Virus record (IMG/VR): IMGVR_UViG_3300043548_000247
Location: 1-25,408 of that record
Origin: a virus
Strand: one strand, 5' to 3'
Length of the DNA stretch: 25,408 nucleotides
The notes under the pieces are model-generated. The model saw only the letters and a list, made by a program, of their open reading frames with translations, did not search any database and was not told the DNA's origin. The position numbers and the translations under genes are program-made. Shown here one piece after another: positions 18,627 through 24,220 of the stretch; position 1 is the first letter of the stretch; each line of letters starts with the position of its first letter.

Positions 18627-18843
18627 GATAAGTTAAATACAGGGGAGCGGGCTGCATTTCGTATAGATAACCGCATGCATAAACGTAGCACTACAAGTTA
18701 TTCTTGCGGTATGTGGTTGGTTATCAGTATGTTAGTCTACTTTGTCCACCGATGGGATACCAAGAATACCCTATGTTATAGCTGTACATAATACTTTACT
18801 TTCTCCCGAGCCTAGGCAAGCAAGCGAGCGAGGCGGGTGCCGA

Positions 18844-18859
18844 TGTTCCACGTGGAACG
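18844..18859. promoter_or_regulatory. parS-like ParB-binding palindrome
   Basis: TGTTCCACGTGGAACG contains the perfect 14-bp palindrome GTTCCACGTGGAAC. It fits the chromosomal parS pattern TGTTnCACGTGnAACA at all but the last base. No parA or parB gene is in the window, so a host ParB would have to be the binder. Confidence 0.6.
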
Positions 18860-18950
18860 TATTCGACCCCACCCCGTTTGCCATATCGACTTCGGGAAAT
18901 TTTTTCTCGCGGGGGGGACTAGGGGGGGACCCCAACCCGGGATAGTTTAC

Positions 18951-18980
18951 GAAATGTCTAAAAATGTCTAGGAATGTCTA
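18951..18980. repeat. Three tandem 10-bp iterons (AATGTCTA core)
   Basis: GAAATGTCTA, AAAATGTCTA and GGAATGTCTA follow each other without spacer, one per helical turn, and end 3 bases before the -33 box of the promoter at 18984. This is the layout of a cooperative activator or repressor site, or of replication iterons. Confidence 0.75.
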
Positions 18981-18983
18981 AAA

Positions 18984-19014
18984 TTTGGATAATTGACGAC
19001 CTTGCATATATTTG
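18984..19014 (+). promoter_or_regulatory. Consensus promoter of the 19-20.3 kb operon
   Basis: TTTG (18984-18987), a 19-base spacer and TATATTTG (19007-19014) match the Bacteroidota consensus. The ATG at 19027 lies 13 bases after the -7 box, so the leader is only about 6-7 nt. The iterons lie directly upstream. Confidence 0.8.
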
Positions 19015-19026
19015 TAAAAAAAAGCC

Positions 19027-19185
19027 ATGAGATACGCATCGCAGGACTATACGGCCAACATGTTTGGCAGATACACCCCAGCAAGACAGATGGTAAAGAA
19101 CCGCTATAGAATGGCCCAGGAGGAGATGGAGGCCCGTATGGCTAAGGAGGCCAAGGGCGATCACGATTGTGGCTGTAAAAAATAA
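19027..19185 (+). CDS. Small basic protein with CGC end (52 aa)
   Basis: MRYASQDYTANMFGRYTPAR is followed by a Met/Arg/Glu-rich helix (MVKNRYRMAQEEMEARMAKE) and ends DHDCGCKK. The M-x-YASQDY-x-x-N start is shared with the next gene, so the two have related N-termini, perhaps a common recognition tag. This is the first gene after a strong promoter with a nearly leaderless mRNA. Function unknown. Confidence 0.7.
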   Translation: MRYASQDYTANMFGRYTPARQMVKNRYRMAQEEMEARMAKEAKGDHDCGCKK

Positions 19186-19189
19186 TACT

Positions 19190-19561
19190 ATGGACTACGC
19201 ATCACAGGACTACAGAGACAACGCATACGGCATGAGTGGCGTAAGGCAGTTCCTCAAGAAGGGGAAACGGGGTAAGAACGGATCTGCTGACAATCCGGAC
19301 AACGTGGATGTTAGCTGTGAGAAGGGCAAGGACTGTCCTGCATACGGTGGCGGAGATGGTCCTAGTCGTCAGTCAAACAAGGGCAGCGGGTCTACCGGTA
19401 AGAACAAAGGTGCCAGCGGTGAAAAGAACGAGGTGTTGTCTGCCAAGCAGAAGGAAAAGCGGGAGAAGGAGTTTACTGAGAACAAGGCTAAGGCGTTTGT
19501 GCCATCGACCAAGAATACGTTTGTTGGGCCACCTAAGCCTGACTACTTAAAGAAAAAATAA
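19190..19561 (+). CDS. Lys/Gly-rich low-complexity protein (123 aa)
   Basis: I chose ATG 19190 (MDYASQDYRDNAYGMSGVRQ), four bases after the preceding stop and similar to the start of that gene. The rest is disordered and highly charged (KKGKRGKNGSADNPDN, then GPSRQSNKGSGSTGKNKGAS) with two cysteines near DVSCEKGKDCPAYGGG, and a basic end (KPDYLKKK). It resembles DNA- or RNA-binding disordered proteins. The TAA overlaps the next ATG (TAATG). Confidence 0.7.
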   Translation: MDYASQDYRDNAYGMSGVRQFLKKGKRGKNGSADNPDNVDVSCEKGKDCPAYGGGDGPSRQSNKGSGSTGKNKGASGEKNEVLSAKQKEKREKEFTENKAKAFVPSTKNTFVGPPKPDYLKKK

Positions 19562-19680
19562 TGGCAAAGTCACTAGGAAACGGTGCCAAGACGACATTTG
19601 GCAAGCGAAGGGATGGCAAGGCGTGTAAGCGCAAGTCTCCCATGGACAAGAAAACAAAACCATCAAGAGGACAGGGATGA
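19561..19680 (+). CDS. Tiny basic protein (39 aa)
   Basis: MAKSLGNGAKTTFGKRRDGK then ACKRKSPMDKKTKPSRGQG. Over a third of residues are Lys/Arg. It overlaps both neighbours (TAATG at the start, ATGA at the end), showing tight coupling. It resembles the KSPxxKK-type phage mini-proteins that travel with the next genes. Function unknown. Confidence 0.65.
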   Translation: MAKSLGNGAKTTFGKRRDGKACKRKSPMDKKTKPSRGQG

Positions 19681-19871
19681 GAAACATAAAAAGACAACCA
19701 ACTCCGAAGTCAAAGCCGATCGGCACGACTCAAAAGCCTACAACTATTCCCAACTACAAGCCGAAGCCTGGTGGGGAAAAGCCGGTAGCTATACCGAACT
19801 ACAAGCCGAAGCCTGGCGGAGAGAAGCCGGTTCCGATCCCAACTTACAAGAACATTCAAAAGAAAAAGTAA
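19677..19871 (+). CDS. Pro/Lys repeat protein (64 aa)
   Basis: Two copies of PNYKPKPGGEKPV follow each other (residues about 25-50), with a third degenerate IPTYKN unit and a basic N-terminus MRNIKRQPTPKSKPIGTTQK. The protein is expected to be disordered and to bind nucleic acid or a phage structural partner. The DNA repeat that encodes it is 19745-19830. Start and stop overlap both neighbours by 4 and 1 bases. Confidence 0.7.
   Translation: MRNIKRQPTPKSKPIGTTQKPTTIPNYKPKPGGEKPVAIPNYKPKPGGEKPVPIPTYKNIQKKK
19745..19830 (+). repeat. 39-bp tandem repeat coding for PNYKPKPGGEKPV
   Basis: Two near-identical units, each containing AACTACAAGCCGAAGCCTGG, differ mostly at third codon positions (GGTGGGGAAAAG vs GGCGGAGAGAAG). 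This shows protein-level selection after duplication. Confidence 0.7.
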
Positions 19872-20029
19872 TGGCAAGGAGGGGGCTATACGCAAACATT
19901 CACGCCAAGCGCAAGAGGATTGCAGCTGGATCAGGCGAGAGTATGAGGAAGCCGGGTGCACCAGGTGCTCCCACGGCAAACGACTTCAAGGAGTCAAAGA
20001 AGACAGCAAAAAAAACCAAAAAAAAATAA
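19871..20029 (+). CDS. RGLYANIHAKRKRIAAGSGE small phage protein (52 aa)
   Basis: The conserved block RRGLYANIHAKRKRIAAGSG then MRKPGAPGAPTANDFKESKK is a widely distributed small basic protein in phages and some large viruses (a DUF family with no known function). The C-terminus is poly-basic (KKTAKKTKKK). The TAA/ATG overlap with the preceding gene is TAATG. A DNA-compaction or virion-associated role is possible but not shown. Confidence 0.8.
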   Translation: MARRGLYANIHAKRKRIAAGSGESMRKPGAPGAPTANDFKESKKTAKKTKKK

Positions 20030-20032
20030 AGG

Positions 20033-20293
20033 ATGGCAAAGTCCCCGGCATGGCAGCGTAAGGAGGGAAAGAACCCCTCAGGAGGATTGAACGCTAAAGG
20101 AAGAGCTTCCGCTAAGCGAGAGGGCCACAACCTCAAGCCCCCAGTGTCTGCAAAGCAGGCAAAGAAGTCGCCTAAGGCTGCGGCCCGGAGGAAGTCATTT
20201 TGTGCTAGGATGGGTGGCATGCCTGGTCCTATGAAGAAACCAAACGGCAAGCCTACACGTAAGGCACTGGCTTTACGCAAGTGGGACTGCTAA
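20033..20293 (+). CDS. DUF6321-like small basic phage protein (86 aa)
   Basis: The N-terminus MAKSPAWQRKEGKNPSGGLN then AKGRASAKREGHNLKPPVSA is characteristic of DUF6321-type proteins found in cyanophages and marine phages (name from memory). It continues with SFCARMGGMPGPMKKPNGKP and ends ALRKWDC. The protein is strongly basic. It is the last gene of its operon and is followed by a terminator. The molecular function is unknown. Confidence 0.8.
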   Translation: MAKSPAWQRKEGKNPSGGLNAKGRASAKREGHNLKPPVSAKQAKKSPKAAARRKSFCARMGGMPGPMKKPNGKPTRKALALRKWDC

Positions 20294-20338
20294 GGATGCA
20301 CGGGTTGTGTAGATGGCCCGTTATATTTACGACTAAAG

Positions 20339-20361
20339 CCGGGGTAACTCCCGGTTTTTTT
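20339..20361 (+). terminator. Rho-independent terminator after the 19-20.3 kb operon
   Basis: CCGGG (20339-20343) pairs with CCCGG (20350-20354) around a six-base loop, followed by seven T. It overlaps the stop of the convergent gene ending at 20360 by two bases. Confidence 0.8.
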
Positions 20362-20638
20362 ATAGCTCGTAGCTATCCTCGCACCAGATGGGTGTCTTTT
20401 CGCCCACGTATCCGCCAGCCACGTTGTACTGGAAGTGCTCGATGGCGTCTTCCGGGTCCATGCCCTCGACCTCGACGAGGATCTCTAGGCACTTCTTGCA
20501 GGAATAGATTAGGCGTGACGATCCGTAGTCAACACCGATCACGGCGTCGTCAAACCCGTCCGCGATAAGGAACTCGTCCTCCGGGTAAAGGTCAAGCAGT
20601 AGCTCTAGGTAGTTCTTGTATTCTTTTGGTTCTCTCAT
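20360..20638 (-). CDS. Conserved phage protein with EKTPIWC ending (92 aa)
   Basis: The sequence YPEDEFLIADGFDDAVIGVD then RLIYSCKKCLEILVEVEG and AIEHFQYNVAGGYVGEKTPI followed by WCEDSYEL matches a family seen in very many phages, of unknown function. The D-G-F-D-x-A-x-I-G-x-D and YVGEKTPIW motifs are the hallmarks. It is a small acidic alpha/beta protein. The start overlaps the stop of the gene at 20635-20745. Confidence 0.85.
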   Translation of the reverse strand: MREPKEYKNYLELLLDLYPEDEFLIADGFDDAVIGVDYGSSRLIYSCKKCLEILVEVEGMDPEDAIEHFQYNVAGGYVGEKTPIWCEDSYEL

Positions 20639-20745
20639 AGTGAAAATAGTATTAGCATTATTACCGCGTATATCGCAAGCAGGACGAGGTAGGGCACGAG
20701 CCGCTCGAACTCGAGGCTGTTGAAGAAGTTATATTTCCGCTTCAT
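20635..20745 (-). CDS. Single-helix membrane mini-protein (36 aa)
   Basis: I chose ATG 20745 (MKRKYNFFNSLEFERLVPYL); longer in-frame starts lie in the neighbour. A hydrophobic helix (LVPYLVLLAIYAVIMLILFS) follows a basic N-terminus. It overlaps the previous gene by 17 bases and the next by 4. A small inner-membrane protein is likely; function unknown. Confidence 0.6.
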   Translation of the reverse strand: MKRKYNFFNSLEFERLVPYLVLLAIYAVIMLILFSL

Positions 20746-21025
20746 TTCTCCAAAGTTCTTTAGCGTACTCAAGCAGTTGGTTGAAGTCGTCGGACACGTT
20801 CTCTCCTTTGATAGCTTCACCCCACCACTTGCCCTCACGCGGGGTTTCTAGGTAGTACATCACGTCCTTCTCCTCGGCGTCAAAGCTCCAGGAAGAAACT
20901 TTGGCCTTGTAGATTGCTATGTGGTCTGTTGGCCTGCCGTTGTCGCTCCACATGGAGATGGCGTAAACCTCTGTGCCCGGCTCGTAGGCAAAGATTGTGT
21001 AGGTTGTTTTCTTTTTCATATTCAT
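20729..21025 (-). CDS. Hypothetical protein (98 aa)
   Basis: The start may be the first or second Met (MNMKKKTTYTIFAYEPGTEV). A beta-rich N-terminal half (VYAISMWSDNGRPTDHIAIY) is followed by a helical acidic end (SDDFNQLLEYAKELWRNEAE). No catalytic motif or family is recognised. It begins 8 bases downstream of the first tRNA-like gene on the same strand. Confidence 0.7.
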   Translation of the reverse strand: MNMKKKTTYTIFAYEPGTEVYAISMWSDNGRPTDHIAIYKAKVSSWSFDAEEKDVMYYLETPREGKWWGEAIKGENVSDDFNQLLEYAKELWRNEAEI

Positions 21026-21033
21026 TTGTTTTG

Positions 21034-21125
21034 TAGTCAGGACAGGACTCGAACCTGTAAGCAGGGTTTCTCACCCATGGTGTGTACATTGCCATTCACC
21101 GCGTCTACCATTCCGCCACCTGACT
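21034..21125 (-). tRNA. Class II tRNA-like gene, unusual anticodon arm (copy 1)
   Basis: Acceptor AGTCAGG/CCTGACT plus A, Leu-like D arm (TGGCGGAATGGTAGACGC) and T arm ACAGG-TTCGAGT-CCTGT are normal. The variable arm is long (GGGT-GAGAA-ACCC). The anticodon arm is not standard: no clean 5-bp stem with a 7-nt loop is found. The best fits are GTG/CAC with a mismatch, or ATGG/CCAT around an 11-nt loop containing TGTACA. CCA is not encoded. The identity is therefore undefined; it may be a degenerate tRNA-Leu. Confidence 0.6.
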
Positions 21126-21131
21126 ATGTTG

Positions 21132-21201
21132 TGGAGAGACCAGGAGTCGAACCTAACTCTTTGGGATTTCACCCCAACGCATACCACTATGCTATCACTC
21201 C
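21132..21201 (-). tRNA. tRNA-Phe (GAA)
   Basis: Acceptor GGAGTGA/TCTCTCC (one T-T mismatch), D arm GCA-TAGTGGTA-TGC, anticodon arm TTGGG-GTGAAAT-CCCAA with anticodon GAA after T33, a 4-nt variable loop and T arm TTAGG-TTCGACT-CCTGG. All parts have standard spacing and the gene does not encode CCA. Confidence 0.85.
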
Positions 21202-21257
21202 ATATTGCTCGTCTTTCCGAGCTGTCACCCGTTTCTAGTCTTTGTGGGTTAACATGG

Positions 21258-21350
21258 TAGTCAGGACAGGACTCGAACCTGTAAAAAGGTAGGCTATGTA
21301 CACTTGCCGTTTGAAGAACACTTGCAATTACTCATTTCTGCCACCTGACT
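21258..21350 (-). tRNA. Class II tRNA-like gene, unusual anticodon arm (copy 2)
   Basis: The acceptor stem and T arm are identical to the gene at 21034-21125 (28 shared bases at the 3' end), and D-arm spacing is similar (GCA...TGC). The centre is different: either GGCAA-GTGTACA-TAGCC (mismatch, anticodon GTA) after a 15-nt insertion, or a CTTCAAA loop without a paired stem. Both fail as a canonical arm. A short TACCTTTTT variable segment follows. It may be a tRNA pseudogene or a tRNA-derived RNA. Confidence 0.5.
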
Positions 21351-21363
21351 AACATTTTTCTAC

Positions 21364-21600
21364 CTAGGGACGATTTGTCCCCATAATCTTCTTTAGGTAC
21401 AGCGCAAGGTCAAGCGCCTCCTCGTATGCGTGTTGGATCCACTGCTTCTCGGTGAGGTCCGTGCGGTCCATTGTGTGATTATACTGTGAAAAACCCTTCT
21501 TTTCACGCATAATCATGTCCACGATGACCTCGTTGAGTAGGTCCGATGCGTGTTTTATCGGCTTATTGTCGCTTGTATGTCCCATCTGTAGCTTAACCAT
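21364..21600 (-). CDS. Conserved helical phage protein (78 aa)
   Basis: Either the first Met or Met6 (MGHTSDNK) is the start. The end DLTEKQWIQHAYEEALDLAL then YLKKIMG is a recognisable helical signature in phage proteins, with acidic pairs spaced like those in small all-alpha nucleotide pyrophosphohydrolases. I cannot confirm activity. The gene overlaps its upstream neighbour by up to 46 bases and ends 13 bases before the tRNA-like gene. Confidence 0.7.
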   Translation of the reverse strand: MVKLQMGHTSDNKPIKHASDLLNEVIVDMIMREKKGFSQYNHTMDRTDLTEKQWIQHAYEEALDLALYLKKIMGTNRP

Positions 21601-21743
21601 TTATGTTCAGTTCCCATCATTTTATCGAGCTTGAAGCAGTCGTTCAACACCTTGGTCTTGGCTGACTCAGGACTCTTTGCTTTGGATTTTGCGTTGTGGA
21701 CGATCTTCTCGCCGTCCCATATCGTTATCACGTAGTTATTCAT
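21555..21743 (-). CDS. Small hypothetical protein (62 aa)
   Basis: I chose ATG 21743 (MNNYVITIWDGEKIVHNAKS), overlapping the preceding stop by 8 bases. It starts with beta strands followed by a basic helix (KSPESAKTKVLNDCFKLDKM). No catalytic residues are seen and no family is recognised. Confidence 0.65.
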   Translation of the reverse strand: MNNYVITIWDGEKIVHNAKSKAKSPESAKTKVLNDCFKLDKMMGTEHKWLSYRWDIQATISR

Positions 21744-21927
21744 GTATCCCGTAGGTTGAGTTTTTCCACACACGCACCTGATCGCTTGAAAAGTGCCTGA
21801 TTTCGCCTCCCTTACACAACACAACCGTTATCTCGTCGTTTTCTAAGAACCCGCTTGGTGTAATGTAAAGGATGTAGCCGTCACCCAACGGGGTCACCAC
21901 CGGTATCGGCCTGCTCGCGAAGATCAT
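21736..21927 (-). CDS. Small beta-barrel hypothetical protein (63 aa)
   Basis: The ATG at 21927 overlaps the TGA of the 160-aa gene (ATGA). The sequence PVVTPLGDGYILYITPSGFL then EITVVLCKGGEIRHFSSDQV has the alternating pattern of an SH3-like barrel common in small phage proteins. Function is unknown. Confidence 0.7.
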   Translation of the reverse strand: MIFASRPIPVVTPLGDGYILYITPSGFLENDEITVVLCKGGEIRHFSSDQVRVWKNSTYGIHE

Positions 21928-22090
21928 TTTGACACTTTTTTAACAGGCTTTGAACGTCTTCTTGTCTCATACTCCTCAGTGTCGGTATGTTCTTCGACAC
22001 TATCTCCATTATCCTCTGTTTCTGGTCCGGATTGGCTGTCTGTAGCTGTTCCGTCAGAAACTCCAGCAGCCCCTGCTTGGTCTTTTTCAT
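21881..22090 (-). CDS. Alternative-frame ORF with protein-like sequence (69 aa)
   Basis: From ATG 22090 the product is MKKTKQGLLEFLTEQLQTAN, then DQKQRIMEIVSKNIPTLRSM and DVQSLLKKCQNDLREQADTG, a plausible helical protein. It overlaps 167 bases of the 160-aa gene and 47 bases of the 63-aa gene, in another frame. Either this is a true overprinted gene, or the acidic tail of the 160-aa frame is the secondary one. Confidence 0.4.
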   Translation of the reverse strand: MKKTKQGLLEFLTEQLQTANPDQKQRIMEIVSKNIPTLRSMRQEDVQSLLKKCQNDLREQADTGGDPVG

Positions 22091-22406
22091 CAATTTGTCG
22101 TTTTATGTCGTTAATTCCTTGGTTTACTAGCGCCCAGTACTCGACCGGGAGCGTTGCGAGGTTTTGTAGCGTGACCTCCATCGACTCTACAGCGCTTGAG
22201 TACGGACTTCCGCCCTCTACGTTGCCCAAAATGCCAAAGATTGGCATCATTTCACGCTCCAACTTGGCAATAAGGTTCTTAGAATGCATCTTCAGGTCAT
22301 GCTTGAAGAACTTTAGGTCTACGCACTCGTCGTGACACTGTGCATAAATTTGTTGTGCGCCCAAAGCGGTCACAATCAGTCGTTTTTTTCTTTCTAGATC
22401 GTTCAT
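21924..22406 (-). CDS. Hypothetical protein with disordered acidic tail (160 aa)
   Basis: Residues 1-105 are helical (MNDLERKKRLIVTALGAQQI, then CVDLKFFKHDLKMHSKNLIA, then VTLQNLATLPVEYWALVNQG). The last ~55 residues are low-complexity and acidic (SGPETEDNGDSVEEHTDTEE) and end in a basic patch RRRSKPVKKVSK. The tail region also encodes a plausible protein in another frame. No family is recognised. Confidence 0.65.
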   Translation of the reverse strand: MNDLERKKRLIVTALGAQQIYAQCHDECVDLKFFKHDLKMHSKNLIAKLEREMMPIFGILGNVEGGSPYSSAVESMEVTLQNLATLPVEYWALVNQGINDIKRQIDEKDQAGAAGVSDGTATDSQSGPETEDNGDSVEEHTDTEEYETRRRSKPVKKVSK

Positions 22407-22464
22407 TTCGTTTATTTAGGTGGCTAATATACACCACGCGTGGATTAAGTCAAGAATTTTAACT

Positions 22465-22719
22465 TTAATTTGCGCTGAACATAAAGCTCACGTCGCTCAT
22501 GATGATTTCGTCCACCTGTTCCATTGACATACCGATGATAAAGTCATCCCCACCAGAGCTAACTATGCACAGATTCTTGTAGTTTAAGTACGGCCTTACG
22601 TTGTCCACAGAATAGAAGACAGCCGGCTCGCATTCAAACTTTTCTGGCGTAGAGCCAACCAAGTCCGCGATTCTTTTCTCGTCGTTGTCTATTACAACAG
22701 GAAGGATGACTCTAAGCAT
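22465..22719 (-). CDS. Hypothetical protein (84 aa)
   Basis: MLRVILPVVIDNDEKRIADL starts a mixed alpha/beta domain; later parts read FYSVDNVRPYLNYKNLCIVS and GMSMEQVDEIIMSDVSFMFS. No motif of known function is seen. It is one base downstream of the mini-zincin gene. Confidence 0.65.
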   Translation of the reverse strand: MLRVILPVVIDNDEKRIADLVGSTPEKFECEPAVFYSVDNVRPYLNYKNLCIVSSGGDDFIIGMSMEQVDEIIMSDVSFMFSAN

Positions 22720-22720
22720 G

Positions 22721-22963
22721 TTAATCCAAATTTACTTTCCTGTAACCCATCTCCCACAAGAACTCGGATATTTTTATTCCGTATTCTTTCACATAATCTT
22801 CTTCCCAGTGCTTGAACTCGTGATGTAAAAACTCGTGAATTAAGACCTCTAGACACTCCTTGGCCGGCAACCGGGGATCGATCTCGATCAAGCCATGCTC
22901 GTGGTAAAGACCTCTAGCCTTTTCCCTCCCCAACTTTCTTTCTTTTACGACCAAGTTTTCCAT
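22721..22963 (-). CDS. Minimal HExxH zinc-metallopeptidase-like protein (80 aa)
   Basis: The motif HEFLH (43-47) in LEVLIHEFLHHEFKHWEE is a canonical zincin active site with two metal His and the catalytic Glu; further His48 and His52 and Glu54/Glu55 could supply the third ligand. The preceding strand (HGLIEIDPRLPAKE) fits the edge strand of such domains. At 80 residues it is only the core. Phages carry similar mini-zincins of unknown substrate, sometimes compared with SprT- or ImmA-type domains. Confidence 0.7.
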   Translation of the reverse strand: MENLVVKERKLGREKARGLYHEHGLIEIDPRLPAKECLEVLIHEFLHHEFKHWEEDYVKEYGIKISEFLWEMGYRKVNLD

Positions 22964-23030
22964 ATAGCAAAATAAGGAAAAATTTCTTAGACCCCCGTAA
23001 CAAAAAACAAGCAGAAAATGTTACCGCCCG

Positions 23031-24065
23031 TTATTTAATCTTGCCGTTTACGATCCGGTAGTTTAAAACCTCAAACTCATCATTATCAAACGCTTTGATG
23101 TGAGCGAAACCGTGTGTAAACTTGTTGATCGGCATATAGTCTGGGTGTAGTTCGCATAGGCAAGCTACCGACCAGCAGGTGGTTACCTTTCCGTTGATAT
23201 TTGGCTCGGTATGCTCTGAGGTTTGGTGGTGGTGTCCGCAGATTGCGTTGTCCTTGGCTCGAAGATAAAGTCCACGGGCGATGTTTACCGGGCTGAACAT
23301 GCTTTGTCCAAACTCGTGGCCGTGTACGGCAATTAACTTACCCATCTGAACAAGTTGCTTGTCCGGGATAAACGTAATGTTGAGCTGCTTGAGGTGCAGG
23401 ATGGATTCCAATGAAAACTCCTCAATTCCTACAAGTTCAGACGCATTGTTGATTAGGTAGTGGTCCCACCGGATGTCGTGGTTCCCTGCTTTGAAGTATA
23501 TTGCTTGCGTAGGGAACAGTTTCCGCAGCGTGTAGAGGAACTCCCGCGCCATGTAAATCTCGGAAGCAAGGTCGCGCTTGCGAGGATCCTTCTGAAAACG
23601 GCTAATGGCATAAAAATCAACGAGGTCTCCGTTGATGTAGACGGTGTTGACTTCGTTTTCGAGTCCGTACTTGAGGGCCGCTGTGAGCGCAGGAATGTTG
23701 TGGTATGGTACGTGTATGTCGGTAAGAAAAAGAATATCATTGTGATTTACTGGTAATTTATATGGCTTCCATTCCCTTTCCTTTGATTCGGGCAACGATA
23801 ATGGGTTACTGTCGGGAATCAGTTCGTTAACGAGTTCCTGGAAGCCCCCCGCCACCTTGTACGGGTTGATCTTGGCTTTTTTTACAGCCCCAGGCTTGAC
23901 ATACTTCGATGAGTTGCTTTTCTTCCAAGCCATAAATGCCCGCTTGAAGGAATCTAGGCTTGTTCCGGACGTTACGTTTTCGTATTCTAACTCCAGCTTT
24001 TTATTTTGGCTTAGATCTCTTGTATCGTTTAAGACGTTGAGATAGTTTTGTACGTTATTTTTCAT
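23031..24065 (-). CDS. Calcineurin-like metallophosphoesterase (344 aa)
   Basis: Metal-binding motifs in order: D116-x-H118 (FLTDIHVPYH), GD-x2-D (146-150, NGDLVDF), GNHD (194-197), HGH (248-250) and GHHH (277-280). These define the dinuclear metal site of calcineurin-like phosphoesterases. The N-terminal ~100 residues form a separate helical region (DSFKRAFMAWKKSNSSKYVK) that may bind DNA or a partner. Homologues are common in phages of Bacteroidota. The target, DNA or nucleotide phosphates, is unknown. It has its own promoter (24081-24111). Confidence 0.9.
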   Translation of the reverse strand: MKNNVQNYLNVLNDTRDLSQNKKLELEYENVTSGTSLDSFKRAFMAWKKSNSSKYVKPGAVKKAKINPYKVAGGFQELVNELIPDSNPLSLPESKEREWKPYKLPVNHNDILFLTDIHVPYHNIPALTAALKYGLENEVNTVYINGDLVDFYAISRFQKDPRKRDLASEIYMAREFLYTLRKLFPTQAIYFKAGNHDIRWDHYLINNASELVGIEEFSLESILHLKQLNITFIPDKQLVQMGKLIAVHGHEFGQSMFSPVNIARGLYLRAKDNAICGHHHQTSEHTEPNINGKVTTCWSVACLCELHPDYMPINKFTHGFAHIKAFDNDEFEVLNYRIVNGKIK

Positions 24066-24080
24066 TTAGTTGATATGTTA

Positions 24081-24111
24081 CAAATATAATCACTATCACC
24101 AATACAGCAAA
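24081..24111 (-). promoter_or_regulatory. Consensus promoter of the metallophosphoesterase gene
   Basis: On the minus strand TTTG (24111-24108), a 19-base spacer and TATATTTG (24088-24081). The ATG at 24065 is 15 bases after the -7 box, giving a leader of about 9-10 nt. The TTTG lies in the T-run of the upstream terminator. Confidence 0.8.
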
Positions 24112-24136
24112 AACCGCCTCGGTTAAGAGACGGTTT
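24109..24136 (-). terminator. Rho-independent terminator after the 24.2-25.4 kb genes
   Basis: On the minus strand AAACCG-T-CTC pairs with GAG-G-CGGTTT across a six-base loop with one internal mismatch, followed by T5. It ends the transcript from the DnaA-like operon and abuts the next promoter. Confidence 0.7.
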
Positions 24137-24220
24137 CCACAAACGAAATGAAATAAAACAAACTGAACTTGCGTGAAGCACGCATCCTCAGCAAATGTAT
24201 CGACAAACAATTTAGTTTGC

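Larger units (their letters stand above)
18184..18950 (+). other. Gene-free region of about 770 bases, possible long non-coding RNA or replication locus
   Basis: No protein gene is supported on either strand. The region lies downstream of a consensus promoter (18141-18172), is not low in GC, and contains inverted repeats (e.g. 18568-18626), a parS-like palindrome (18844-18859) and runs of G near 18911-18929. Its end has CCCG/CGGG with AAATTTTTT (about 18878-18908), a weak terminator candidate. Long phage RNAs such as GOLLD or ROOL have similar length and location near tRNAs, but I cannot identify either from sequence memory. Confidence 0.5.

Noticed and set aside
19583-20029. 148-codon plus-strand frame covering several small genes
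   Set aside because: Only its last 52 codons (from 19871) carry the conserved RGLYANIHAKRKR protein. The upstream part is out of frame with three tightly coupled genes, including a clear Pro/Lys repeat protein.
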